DNA of 64,000 nucleotides, taken from positions 248,001-312,000 of the forward strand of contig CAVVIH010000005.1 in assembly GCA_963748295.1 (NCBI GenBank), written 5' to 3'. A program made the translations under genes and the position numbers. Source of the stretch: CAVVIH01 sp963748295. Lineage in GTDB: Bacteria > Acidobacteriota > Vicinamibacteria > Vicinamibacterales > 2-12-FULL-66-21. Below are positions 17,606 through 25,598 of the stretch, in pieces; position 1 is the first letter of the stretch, and the number at the start of each line of letters is the position of its first letter. Under the pieces are notes generated by a model. That model did not search any database. It saw nothing but the letters and a program-made list of their open reading frames with translations, and was not told where the DNA came from.

Positions 17606-17832
17606 ACACGACGACCACGAAGAGACGAAGATCACGAAGGAAGATCAAAAAGACTGAGGGCCTGTGGCGCCGCGCGGCGCGCGGCACGATTCGAGCAAGA
17701 CGTGCGAATACAAGTGAGTGGATTCGCGTTACCACTTGTATTCGCACCTCTTGCTCGAATCGTCCGGCCGGCCAAAGGCCGGCGGGCCACAGGCCCCTTC
17801 GTGTTCTTCGTTTCTTCGTGTTCTTCGTGAAA
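17606..17832. repeat. Large imperfect palindrome (about 225 bp)
   Basis: Nested inverted repeats: outer arms of ACGAAG-type units (17606-17640 against 17797-17832), a middle perfect 11-bp pair GGGCCTGTGGC (17658-17668 with 17786-17796), unlike GC-rich tracts, and an inner 31-bp pair at 17686-17716 and 17733-17763 with one mismatch and a 16-nt loop. It fills the gap between two convergent genes. No ORF, no transposase, and no target-site duplication that I could identify. Confidence 0.85.
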
Positions 17833-17851
17833 GCCGTCCGCAACGTTTAAC

Positions 17852-19012
17852 TCAGTGTGACTCGCGAACCAGGCGAATGAGCGTGACCCCGTCAAGTTTC
17901 TTCGTCTCGGCGATCCTCCACCCGGCCACAGGCTGCGGGTCGCGTAGTGGCGGCAGCATCAGGACCCAGCCCTCGCGTTCGCCGAGGCGCCGATACTCGG
18001 CGCTCGTTCCTGAGCCGATGACCTCGAATCTGCCCTGCTGCTCCAGTCCCTCGGGCAGCAGCGTCCACGCCTCGATCCAGGCATTGAAGCACGCCAGCTC
18101 CGCGGCGACAGGAATCGTTGCCTGCAGTCCACCCTCGTAGTGAAACGTCGCGCCCATGCCGGTCAGGCGCGTCAGCAGCGCCGCCGCGCGAAAGCGCGCC
18201 GGATCGTTGTCGCGCCGGCCGCGCACGTATTTCGCCGCGGCGCCGATCGGCTCGTCGCTGATCACCGGCTTCTGCCAGCGCGCAATCAGATCCGCTCCTG
18301 ACGCCAGCGCCCGCACGTGCCCCCAGCCGTCCTCGCCGGCGTCGCGCGGCAGATGGGTGGTGACGTAATCGCCCCCCGCGAAGCCATCGCCATATTCAAC
18401 CGACCCCAGCGCCACCGGAACGGGTTGCGGGATCAACGACGCGAGCTTCGCGGCACGCTCTGCCCGGTGCAGCCCGGCGTGTTGCGTCTGATGGCCAGGC
18501 TCGTTGGCAATCTCCACCAGCGCGTTGGGATACTTCGACGCGATCTCCCCGACCGCTTTGATGTGCGCGTCGAAATCTACGGACATGGCTTCAGTGTCGG
18601 CCAGCGCGACGATCTCGACGTACAACCCACGGGCCGCCGCCATCTCGAGCAGCAGCGGCAGCGCCGCTCGCCCCTCGTCGGGATGCAGCTGGAACAGGTG
18701 ATGCGCCATCGCCAGCACGCGGACGACGGTCAGCTTCTGGGAGGAGGCCCAGGTGAGAAACGCTTCAGCGTCGGAGGACTTCCCATGCGCGACCTGTTCG
18801 AGCAGACGAAAGGCGCTGATGCCGCGCCACTGGAAGGGCTTGCCGGACTGCTGGAAGGAAGCGCCTTGAACGGTCAACCGCGGAAGCCCGACCGTCGATT
18901 CAGCGGACGAGGCGGCTGCTGGCGCGCTCGCGGGCGTTGCGGCATTTTCGCGGCAGCCTGCTGCAAGCAGACACGCGACGCACACGATGGCCCATCGAAG
19001 TGAGCTTCGCAC
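17852..19012 (-). CDS. Lipoprotein with cellulase-like (GH5-type) TIM barrel
   Basis: 386 residues with a GTG start at 19012. Signal peptide with lipobox LAAGC. The body follows the clan GH-A pattern: an early FQWRGISAF strand, the acid/base motif ALVEIANEPGH (Asn-Glu-Pro), and a later Glu in KPVISDEPIGA placed like the nucleophile strand. It is therefore likely to be a retaining glycoside hydrolase on the cell surface, or a degenerate relative, since neither Glu has been tested. It lies downstream of two other secreted or glycosyltransferase genes on the same strand. Confidence 0.7.
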   Translation of the reverse strand: MRSSLRWAIVCVACLLAAGCRENAATPASAPAAASSAESTVGLPRLTVQGASFQQSGKPFQWRGISAFRLLEQVAHGKSSDAEAFLTWASSQKLTVVRVLAMAHHLFQLHPDEGRAALPLLLEMAAARGLYVEIVALADTEAMSVDFDAHIKAVGEIASKYPNALVEIANEPGHQTQHAGLHRAERAAKLASLIPQPVPVALGSVEYGDGFAGGDYVTTHLPRDAGEDGWGHVRALASGADLIARWQKPVISDEPIGAAAKYVRGRRDNDPARFRAAALLTRLTGMGATFHYEGGLQATIPVAAELACFNAWIEAWTLLPEGLEQQGRFEVIGSGTSAEYRRLGEREGWVLMLPPLRDPQPVAGWRIAETKKLDGVTLIRLVRESH

Positions 19013-19027
19013 TCGGATCAGGATAGA

Positions 19028-19888
19028 TCAGCGGGGAGAGCCGAAGAACCCGCGCATCAGCGGCATCAGCGCGCCGTCGAACCGGCTTTCGCAGAGCCAC
19101 CAGCGGCCCTGCTCGTAAATGCCGGTCGTATTGCAATCGCCTTCGACGCGCTCGATGGCGCCGACAGTGCAGCCTGGAATGCTGTTGCCTGGCACGCACG
19201 CTTTGACGCGCGAGGTGAACGAGCAGTCCACCCGCATGCGCCCCGTCATCTTGTCCGAAGCGACGACCACCTCTCGCAACCGCAGCGAGAAGGACTGGAT
19301 GTCGTAGTCGCGCCGATTGTCCTGGATCTGCGACCGCTCGGCAGCCTTCTCAGGGCAGGAGCTGCTGAAATCGCGCACGCAGGTGTCCGCCGACACCGAC
19401 GAGTTCGCAAAATCCGTCAGGAACCGCATCGCCATGTCGCCCAGCTCTTTGACGGAGTTGTGGACGCGCACGGCGTTGCTGTTCGCGGTGACGCGATGCT
19501 CGGGCCGCTGCCCGCCAGCCGGCGCGGTTCCGTACTGCTCCCGGACGGTGAGACGAATCACGAAATCGGCAGGCGTGGTCGCATTGTCGGGTGGGCGCCA
19601 CGAAATGCTCGAACCCGCACCGTTGAACGTGCCGGCGTCGGCCGCCCATTCGAAGATCAGCTGACTGACGGGAGTCTCGGCGTCCCTAACGGTCGCCGTG
19701 AAGATGACCTCGGTGCCGACCTCGGCACGCTGCACGTTGGAGACGACGGAATCGATGACGGGCAGCTGATTCGCGGCCGGGGGCGGTGGCTGAGGAGTCG
19801 GACCGCCTGGCGGGCCGCCGCCGCACCCATACATCGCGGCCACACACATAACTGCACCCAGCAGCGCCGCGCTACGCAACCTCGACAC
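19028..19888 (-). CDS. Lipoprotein with Ig-like domain, function unknown
   Basis: 286 residues, GTG start at 19888 with GGAG about 10 nt upstream. Signal peptide with lipobox MYGC, then a Gly/Pro-rich spacer. Residues 45-130 look like an Ig/PKD-like module (TFNGAGSSISWRPPDN, DFVIRLTVRE). The C-terminal half has paired cysteines (CVRDFSSSC, CSFTSRVKAC, CNTTG) and ends GRWWLCESRF, which looks like a disulfide-stabilised domain. No family recognised. Confidence 0.65.
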   Translation of the reverse strand: MSRLRSAALLGAVMCVAAMYGCGGGPPGGPTPQPPPPAANQLPVIDSVVSNVQRAEVGTEVIFTATVRDAETPVSQLIFEWAADAGTFNGAGSSISWRPPDNATTPADFVIRLTVREQYGTAPAGGQRPEHRVTANSNAVRVHNSVKELGDMAMRFLTDFANSSVSADTCVRDFSSSCPEKAAERSQIQDNRRDYDIQSFSLRLREVVVASDKMTGRMRVDCSFTSRVKACVPGNSIPGCTVGAIERVEGDCNTTGIYEQGRWWLCESRFDGALMPLMRGFFGSPR

Positions 19889-19900
19889 TCTCTACTCCAC

Positions 19901-20893
19901 TCAATAGTTGATGACTTCGCGCTCGCGCGGATGCTCGTGCCCGGCAGGCGATTCGAGGATATCTCTGATGACGTACGTGGGCTTGTCCTGCGACTCGTGA
20001 TACGTGCGCGCCAGCATCTCGCCGATCAGCCCCATCGTCAGGAGCTGGACGCCGGTGAAGACGAACAGGATGCCGGCCTGAAGCGTCCAGTCACGGTCCG
20101 CCCACTGGCCGAAGAACTTCTCGTACGTCACGTAGCTGCAGATCAACAACCCCAGAAACCCCATCGTCACGCCGAGCAGGCCGAAGATCTGCAGCGGGCG
20201 CGTCGAGTAGCTGATCAGGAACTTCACCGTCATGAGGTCGAGGACGACGCGAATGGTCCGCGAGATCCCGTAATTCGATCGCCCATGCTTGCGGGCACGA
20301 TGGCTCACAACGTGCTCTTCCGTGCGCGCGCCGAACTCGCTCGCGATCGCCGGCAGGAAGCGGTGCATCTCGCCGTAGAGCTTCATCGGCTTCACCACTT
20401 CGGCGCGGAACACCTTCAGCGAACAACCGTAGTCGTGCAGGTGAACACCCGTGGCGCGCGAGATCACCCAGTTCGCGATCATCGACGGCAGCCGCCGGTT
20501 GAGGAACGGATCCTTGCGGTCCTTTCTCCACCCCGCGACGATGTCGGCATGACGCGTTTCCGCGATTTCAATCATCGCCGGAATGTCTCGCGGGTCGTTC
20601 TGGAGGTCGCCATCGGCAGTGACGATGAAGCGGCCGCGGGCGCGATCGAAGCCGGCGGAGAACGCGGCGGTCTGGCCGAAGTTGCGGCGGAAGCGGATGA
20701 CGCGAAGCTTGCTGTCCCTGGCGTGCAGCGCGCGGAGCTGATCGAACGTGTCGTCCGTGCTGCCGTCATCGATGACGATGATCTCGTACGGCCGTCCGAA
20801 GCTGGTCAACGTGGAGGTCAGCTCCCGATAGAGCTCGGCCACGTTCGGCGACTCGTTGCGCATCGGTACGACAACCGAGATGTCTATGGGCAT
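19901..20893 (-). CDS. Family 2 glycosyltransferase with C-terminal membrane helices (GtrB/ArnC type)
   Basis: 330 residues from the ATG at 20893; a TTG three codons upstream is possible but not needed. GT-A motifs: VVVPMRNESPN, VIDDGSTDDT, the DxD in TADGDLQNDP and FRRNFGQTAA. Two hydrophobic helices lie near residues 232-300 (GLLGVTMGFLGLLIC and FVFTGVQLLTMGL), as in undecaprenyl-phosphate glucosyl or aminoarabinose transferases. It loads a sugar onto undecaprenyl phosphate for GT-C enzymes such as those at 15463 and 21612 (inference). A strong promoter lies directly upstream. Confidence 0.85.
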   Translation of the reverse strand: MPIDISVVVPMRNESPNVAELYRELTSTLTSFGRPYEIIVIDDGSTDDTFDQLRALHARDSKLRVIRFRRNFGQTAAFSAGFDRARGRFIVTADGDLQNDPRDIPAMIEIAETRHADIVAGWRKDRKDPFLNRRLPSMIANWVISRATGVHLHDYGCSLKVFRAEVVKPMKLYGEMHRFLPAIASEFGARTEEHVVSHRARKHGRSNYGISRTIRVVLDLMTVKFLISYSTRPLQIFGLLGVTMGFLGLLICSYVTYEKFFGQWADRDWTLQAGILFVFTGVQLLTMGLIGEMLARTYHESQDKPTYVIRDILESPAGHEHPREREVINY

Positions 20894-20916
20894 TCGCGGC
20901 AAGTGCTAAACACTTG

Positions 20917-20945
20917 ATTATACAGACGTTCTGGCGAATGGTCAA
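20917..20945 (-). promoter_or_regulatory. Sigma70-type promoter of the GtrB-like gene
   Basis: TTGACC (20940-20945), 17-nt spacer, TATAAT (20917-20922) on the minus strand. The predicted start of transcription near 20910 leaves a leader of about 17 nt to the ATG at 20893. Confidence 0.75.
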
Positions 20946-20950
20946 CGATC

Positions 20951-21006
20951 CGGGCGCTGGGCGCTAGGCGCCGGGCTTGCCCCGCCGTAGCCTTGGCGAA
21001 GGCGGG
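20951..21006. repeat. GC-rich palindromic repeats including a REP-like element
   Basis: GGGCGCTGGGCGCTAGGCGCC repeats at 20952-20973 adjoin a 26-bp palindrome (20981-21006) with stem CCCGCC/GGCGGG around GTAGCCTTGGCGAA. The second element overlaps the 3' end of the DedA-like gene and supplies its last codons (PSPRLRRGKPGA). It resembles a REP-like palindrome I recall as common in high-GC genomes. Confidence 0.6.
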
Positions 21007-21581
21007 CGCTTCCAGAGAATATACGCGAGCCCGGCGACGAGACAGAAGACCGCGAGGCCGATGGCTATCGGCCGCGCGTTCTCCTTCATGAACTCGGCGG
21101 CCGCCTGGCCATACCAGATCGCCAGCAGTCCCTCACCGAAATATCGAAAGCCGCGGCCGATCGCGATAGCGGTGACGAAGTGCCACAGCCGCACGTTGGC
21201 CACGCCGGCCGCCAGGACGAAGATCTTGAAGGGCATGGGCGGCGGCAGAATCGACGGGATGAGCACCGCGAGCAGCCCGTACTTCCGGAAGATCGCCATC
21301 GCCCTGTCGACGTGCCCGTCCTTGAAACGCCGCCGCAGAAACGCCTCGCCGCCCTTGCGCGCGAGCGAGTAGAGCGCGAGACATCCGGCAATCGAGCCCA
21401 GCGTCGTCATCAGCGCGTAGTAGGGCATGCGATGCGGGTGCTGGGTCGTCAGCCAGATGATCAGGAGGTCGTTGACCTCTGGAAACGAAAGGAATGAAGA
21501 GTCGAGAAAGGCAATCAGGAACAGGCCTGGGCCGCCGAGGGCGAGGGCGAATCCCTGTACCCACTCCACAACACGAGACAT
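20964..21581 (-). CDS. DedA/VTT-domain membrane protein
   Basis: 205 residues, ATG at 21581 with AGGAG close upstream. Polytopic, with the SNARE-associated/VTT (DedA) pattern: an N-terminal re-entrant helix region (FLIAFLDSSFLSFPEVNDLL), GSIAGCLALYSLARKGGEAF, and the FRKYGLLAVLIPSILPPPMPFK segment, whose Pro-rich loop resembles the conserved DedA loop. DedA proteins flip polyprenyl-phosphate or phospholipids, which would fit the surrounding lipid-linked glycan enzymes. The C-terminal tail comes from a REP-like repeat and is probably not functional. Confidence 0.8.
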   Translation of the reverse strand: MSRVVEWVQGFALALGGPGLFLIAFLDSSFLSFPEVNDLLIIWLTTQHPHRMPYYALMTTLGSIAGCLALYSLARKGGEAFLRRRFKDGHVDRAMAIFRKYGLLAVLIPSILPPPMPFKIFVLAAGVANVRLWHFVTAIAIGRGFRYFGEGLLAIWYGQAAAEFMKENARPIAIGLAVFCLVAGLAYILWKRPPSPRLRRGKPGA

Positions 21582-21611
21582 TCTCCTGAGTGTAGACTAC
21601 CGAAGGCTGAA

Positions 21612-23207
21612 TTGAACCCAGCAGCGCGCGTCACGCCCAGAACCACCGCACGCATCGTCGCCGTGGGTGTGCTCCTCGCCGGCACCGTCGCGGCCTTGCA
21701 CTATTCGGCGATCGGTCTCGCGCTCAGCCACTACGACGCGCGCGCGCATCTCGTCGTCGCGCGGCGCATCCTCGACAGCATGATGCCGGGCTGGCAGCAG
21801 ATCGGCGCGGTCTGGCTGCCGCTCCCCCACGTGCTCAACATGCTGCCGGTTCAAATCGACGCGCTCTATCGCTCGGGTGCGTCGGCGATCGCGATCTCGG
21901 TGCTCAGCATGGCCGCGGGCGCCTGGGCGCTCGCGTCGCTCGTGCTGCGGACGACCGGATCGGTCAGCGCGGCGGCCGCCGGCGGCGCGCTGCTGCTCGC
22001 GAATCCAAACATCCTGTACCTGCAGAGCACGCCGATGACCGAACCGCTGCTGTTCGGCACGATCCTCGTCAGCGTGTGGCTGACCGCACGCTGGATCGAG
22101 GACGGCACAGCGAAAGCGGCGGCTCCTGGGTGGGCGCTGATAGTCGCATGCATGACACGCTACGAAGCGTGGCCGTTCACGGCGGCGCTGATCGTCCTCG
22201 CGTTTCTCGTCCTGTTGCGCCGTTCGGTCGATCTGCGAGTTGCAGCGCACGCCTGTGTGCGTCTCGCAGCTTATCCAGCGGCGGCAGTCGTGCTGTTCAT
22301 TTTGAACAGCCGGTGGACCACGGGAAACTGGTTCCTGACGAGCGGCTTCTTCGTTGCGGAGAACGAGGCGCTCGGCAACGCGCGCCTCGCGTGGGAACAG
22401 ATTCGCGAAGGCCTCTACCTGCTCAGCGGGCCATACACGGTGCGCCCGGCCTACGCGGGCGCAGTGATCCTTGTCGCCACGTTCGTCCTCGCGCGGAGCC
22501 GCGCCACGCTCGTGCTGGTGCTCGCCACCGCGGCGATGGCCGCCCTGCCGCTTTACGCCTACTTCCAGGGACATCCGTTCCGGATTCGATACAGCGTGCC
22601 GCTGGTCATTGCCTGCGCGACGATCACCGCCGCCGCGATCGCCATGCTGCCTCGATGGGTTCGCGGAGCAGCCGCCGCGCTGGTGGTTGCCGCCGCGATC
22701 GTGCAGACGGCGCCCTTCGACCGGTCGGCGCCGCTCATCGCAGAAGCGCAGCGCGACGCCGAGAACATGCGCGCGCGCGCCGCGGTGACGTCATACCTCG
22801 AGGAACATTACGACGGACGGCTCGTGATGATGAGCATGGGCTCGCTCGCGCACTACATGCACGACCTGTCCCGTTCCGGGTTCCGGCTGCGTGAGTTCCT
22901 GCACGAGGGCATCGGCGATGTCTGGGTGTTCGCGGTGCTGATCGGTCCGCGCGGTCACGTTGGATGGGTGGCGATCGAGGAGAAGGCCGAAGGCGGCGAC
23001 GCGTTGTTCCACCGGAGCCAGGAGGATCCGCACTGGCTCGACGGATTCGAACGGGTGGCAGAAGGCGGCGGCGTTGCGCTTTACCGCGCGTCGCCCGGGG
23101 CCGGGGGCCAGGGACCGGGGACCGGTAAAAGCCGCCGGACCAGGGCTCCCAGCTCACCGGCCGCAGCTTCCCGGCCCCTGGCCCCTGGCCCCCGGCCCCT
23201 GTCTTAG
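21612..23207 (+). CDS. GT-C family glycosyltransferase-like membrane protein
   Basis: 531 residues with a TTG start at 21612 after GAAGG. The first periplasmic loop carries SHYDARAHL, with the Asp typical of GT-C catalytic loops, followed by about ten membrane helices and a soluble tail beginning near VTSYLEEHYDGRLVMM. The acceptor is unknown. The last 38 or so residues are translated from the palindromic GC repeat at 23096 and are low complexity, so the repeat has grown into the gene. Its TAG overlaps the TAA of the convergent gene by two bases. Confidence 0.75.
   Translation: MNPAARVTPRTTARIVAVGVLLAGTVAALHYSAIGLALSHYDARAHLVVARRILDSMMPGWQQIGAVWLPLPHVLNMLPVQIDALYRSGASAIAISVLSMAAGAWALASLVLRTTGSVSAAAAGGALLLANPNILYLQSTPMTEPLLFGTILVSVWLTARWIEDGTAKAAAPGWALIVACMTRYEAWPFTAALIVLAFLVLLRRSVDLRVAAHACVRLAAYPAAAVVLFILNSRWTTGNWFLTSGFFVAENEALGNARLAWEQIREGLYLLSGPYTVRPAYAGAVILVATFVLARSRATLVLVLATAAMAALPLYAYFQGHPFRIRYSVPLVIACATITAAAIAMLPRWVRGAAAALVVAAAIVQTAPFDRSAPLIAEAQRDAENMRARAAVTSYLEEHYDGRLVMMSMGSLAHYMHDLSRSGFRLREFLHEGIGDVWVFAVLIGPRGHVGWVAIEEKAEGGDALFHRSQEDPHWLDGFERVAEGGGVALYRASPGAGGQGPGTGKSRRTRAPSSPAAASRPLAPGPRPLS
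23096..23201. repeat. Palindromic GGGGCCAGG-type array, copy 2, inside a coding end
   Basis: Left arm GGGGCCGGGGGCCAGGGACC (23097-23116 and on), right arm CCGGCCCCTGGCCCCTGGCC (23171-23190 and on). Same family as the array at 14580. It encodes the low-complexity tail of the GT-C gene. Confidence 0.8.
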
Positions 23208-23981
23208 AACCGGAAGCCCACCGTAAAATTCGTCGTCCAGCCGCCGAGATCGATCTTCCGTCCGACCAGACCGCTTTCCTCGAAGTCGGTGTCGCCGAGC
23301 GCGTGCTGCCAGCGGATCTCGCCGCCAATCGTCCACGCATCGTCGACCACGCCGCGCACGCCGCCCATGATCACGGGACCGGTGGCATACCCGCTCTTCG
23401 AGTAACGCGCGGTGAAAATTTCGCCGGTGCCGGTGTCGACGAACTCGCCCGCTTCGCTGTAGTGCCAGTTGAAGAACCCGATGCCGGCGCCGAAGTACGG
23501 TTCGATCGATCCACGGCCAATCGGCAGGAACCTGACGCTCGCGACCATCGGCACCACGCGGAGCTTCAGCTCCTGGAAGATCTCGGTGCCATCCGAGTCC
23601 GGTGACGTCGCGATAGACGCTGGGCACGCCCTTCGAGTAGTAGTTGATGCCGGCGCCGACTTCGATGTTGTTGGTGATGCCGTAGAGCCACTCGCCGCCG
23701 AACGTCCAGCTGTTGAAGTCGTCCATTTCGAACGCCAGCACCTGGAAGAACGGATCGCGGCCGTCGGGCGGACCGATCAGGTTGACCAGCAGGACGTCTT
23801 CGTCATCACGCGAATCGATGCCGCGGAGCGCGAAGTAGCCAAGGTTGAAGTTGACCGTATTGCGGGTGTCGCTGCCGCTGATTCGCACGACCTGTGCGTC
23901 GGCAGGTGCGGCGGGCGCGAACACCGCCAGCGCGGCCGCCAGGGAAAGACCCAGAGTGGTGGAGCTGACACGCTTCATCAT
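23204..23981 (-). CDS. Outer-membrane beta-barrel protein (frameshifted near 23602)
   Basis: Starts at the first of two ATGs at 23981. Signal peptide MKRVSSTTLGLSLAAALAVF...ADAQ. N-terminal strands (VNFNLGYFALRG, SWTFGGEWLYG, IEVGAGINYYSKG) run to the shift. Removing one of two C bases near 23605 restores VTDSDGTEIFQELKLRVVPM and the strands up to the terminal Phe (FTVGFRF), a BAM signal. It is about 258 residues when joined, the size of OmpW/porin-like single barrels. Ligand unknown. Confidence 0.75.
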
Positions 23982-24105
23982 GACCAACTCTCCGTTATCG
24001 ACGCGGCGCGTCACGCGCCCCGATGCCCCACCTGGAGCATGAACCTTGCCACGCAAAGTCCGGCATTGCCGTAGTTTGCGGTGTCGAGGCTGTCCCCGGA
24101 GGGTG

Positions 24106-24957
24106 TCACCCCGTCCCCTTTGGTGAACGCAGGACGCCCCGAATGACGTCCACCATGGCGTCGTGAATGCGCCCGTTCGTCGCGAGCACGCTGCCGGCGC
24201 GCGATCGGAACGGCTCGCCCTCCACGGTGCTGATCGTCCCGCCCGCTTCCTGAACGATGAGCGCACCGGCGGCGATGTCCCAGGGCTGGAGCTTCATTTC
24301 GTAGAACGCGTCGACGCGCCCGCACGCGACGTAGCAGAGATCGATGGCGGCGGAACCCAGCCGCCGCACGGCGCGGGAGCGGCGGATGAAGGCCTCGAAC
24401 AGCCGCATCAGCTCACCGGGATCCTTGTGCACGCCGTAGTGAAAGCCAGTGACCAGCAGCGAATCGATCAGCGTCTCCGCCGCCGCCACGCGGATCGGCT
24501 GGCCGTTCAATCTCGCGCCCTGTCCCCGCTCGGCGGTGAACAGCTCGCGCCGGTTCGGGTCGTACACGGCGCCGACCGCGAGCTCGCCGTCGATTTCGAG
24601 CGCCAGCGATGAGCAGAAAATCGGCAGGCCGTGCGCGAAGTTCGTGGTGCCGTCGATTGGATCGAACAGCCAGCAGTATTGCGGAGTGGCGTCGCGCTGT
24701 CCGGCTTCCTCGAACTCCTCGCCGAGCACGACGTGATCGGGAAACCGCTCGGCGATCGTCTCGCGAAACGCCCGCTCGATGGCGATGTCGACCTCGGTGA
24801 CGAGATCGATCGCGCTCTTCTTGTCGATGCGGATGTCGCGTCCGACCGAGGCCAGCTGCAGCTCGCCGGCGCGAATCACTGCCTCGATGGCCGTGGCGAG
24901 GAAGACTGGAGGAATCGCCCCTTCGACAGGGCCGCGGAAGGAAGGCGAATCAGCCAC
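24106..24957 (-). CDS. Inositol monophosphatase family protein (SuhB-like)
   Basis: 283 residues, GTG start at 24957, overlapping the previous gene by 8 nt. The Li-sensitive phosphatase motifs are complete: the metal-ligand Glu pair in LGEEFEE, DPIDGTTNFAHG (motif A) and QPWDIAAGALIVQEAGG (motif B). It hydrolyses inositol-1-phosphate or related sugar phosphates; bacterial SuhB also assists rRNA transcription. Coupled translation with an RsbW-type ATPase is an unusual pairing. Confidence 0.9.
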   Translation of the reverse strand: MADSPSFRGPVEGAIPPVFLATAIEAVIRAGELQLASVGRDIRIDKKSAIDLVTEVDIAIERAFRETIAERFPDHVVLGEEFEEAGQRDATPQYCWLFDPIDGTTNFAHGLPIFCSSLALEIDGELAVGAVYDPNRRELFTAERGQGARLNGQPIRVAAAETLIDSLLVTGFHYGVHKDPGELMRLFEAFIRRSRAVRRLGSAAIDLCYVACGRVDAFYEMKLQPWDIAAGALIVQEAGGTISTVEGEPFRSRAGSVLATNGRIHDAMVDVIRGVLRSPKGTG

Positions 24958-25393
24958 CAGACGACAGGTTCTTGACCATGCGCACTTCCATCCCGCCCTC
25001 GGCGGCGCGTCTGAGGCTCACGTCGTCCATGAAGCTGCGCATGAAGAAGATGCCGCGGCCGCTCGACTTCAGCAGGTTCTCGGGCGCGAGCGGATCGGCG
25101 ATCTCCTGGGGATCGAATCCCTCGCCCTGATCGACCACCCGGACGACGAGCTGCGCGGGCTGCGCGGTCGGCGTGAAGGTGAATTCGACGGTCACCATCT
25201 TCTCGAAATCCTCGCGGTTCCCGTGCTTGATGGCGTTGATGACCGACTCGCGCACCGCCACCCCGATCCAGTGGATGCTGTCCTCGTCCATGCCGGCCAT
25301 CTGGGCGAGACGGTCGCTCACGATCTGGACGAAGTCCAGCATCTCGAAGTTACTGTGGATCTGCAGCATGACCGTGCCGCCGCGTGTCAGCAT
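24950..25393 (-). CDS. RsbW-type serine kinase / ATP-binding anti-sigma factor
   Basis: 147 residues from the ATG at 25393 (ATG at 25369 is an alternative). It is a stand-alone GHKL ATPase: N-box ESVINAIKHGN, G1 VVDQGEGFDP, G2 SGRGIFFMRS. There is no His-phosphorylation domain, as in RsbW/SpoIIAB, which bind a sigma factor or phosphorylate an anti-anti-sigma protein. No sigma factor or STAS antagonist is next to it, so its partner is elsewhere. Confidence 0.85.
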   Translation of the reverse strand: MLTRGGTVMLQIHSNFEMLDFVQIVSDRLAQMAGMDEDSIHWIGVAVRESVINAIKHGNREDFEKMVTVEFTFTPTAQPAQLVVRVVDQGEGFDPQEIADPLAPENLLKSSGRGIFFMRSFMDDVSLRRAAEGGMEVRMVKNLSSGG

Positions 25394-25494
25394 GCGCGCA
25401 GGGCACGGCCGGCAGCGAGGAAGCTGAGGCCGGGCGGTCGAAAGACGATGGAATCAGCGGGCTTGAAGGGCACGCAATTCGTTACATTCTATAT

Positions 25495-25582
25495 CAGCTC
25501 ACAGCCGTCAGCTATCAGCTGTCAGCTATCTGCTATCAGCCGTCACTGAGAGCTGACAGCGGAGAGCCGAGAGCTGAAAGCT
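25495..25582. repeat. Palindromic CAGCTATCAGC array
   Basis: Units of CAGCTATCAGCTGTCAGC (25495-25540) followed by the complementary GAGAGCTGACAGC / GAGCTGAAAGC (25548-25582). It lies between divergent genes and ends directly at the aroA promoter. Confidence 0.8.
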
Positions 25583-25583
25583 T

Positions 25584-25592
25584 TGTTATAGT
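25584..25592 (+). promoter_or_regulatory. Extended -10 box of aroA, leaderless geometry
   Basis: TGTTATAGT (TGn plus TATAGT). Six bases separate it from the ATG at 25599, so transcription would start at the A of the start codon. Confidence 0.6.
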
Positions 25593-25598
25593 CAAAAG

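Noticed and set aside
17606..17832. Insertion sequence or MITE
   Set aside because: No transposase and no clear target duplication were found; kept as a palindrome of unknown origin.
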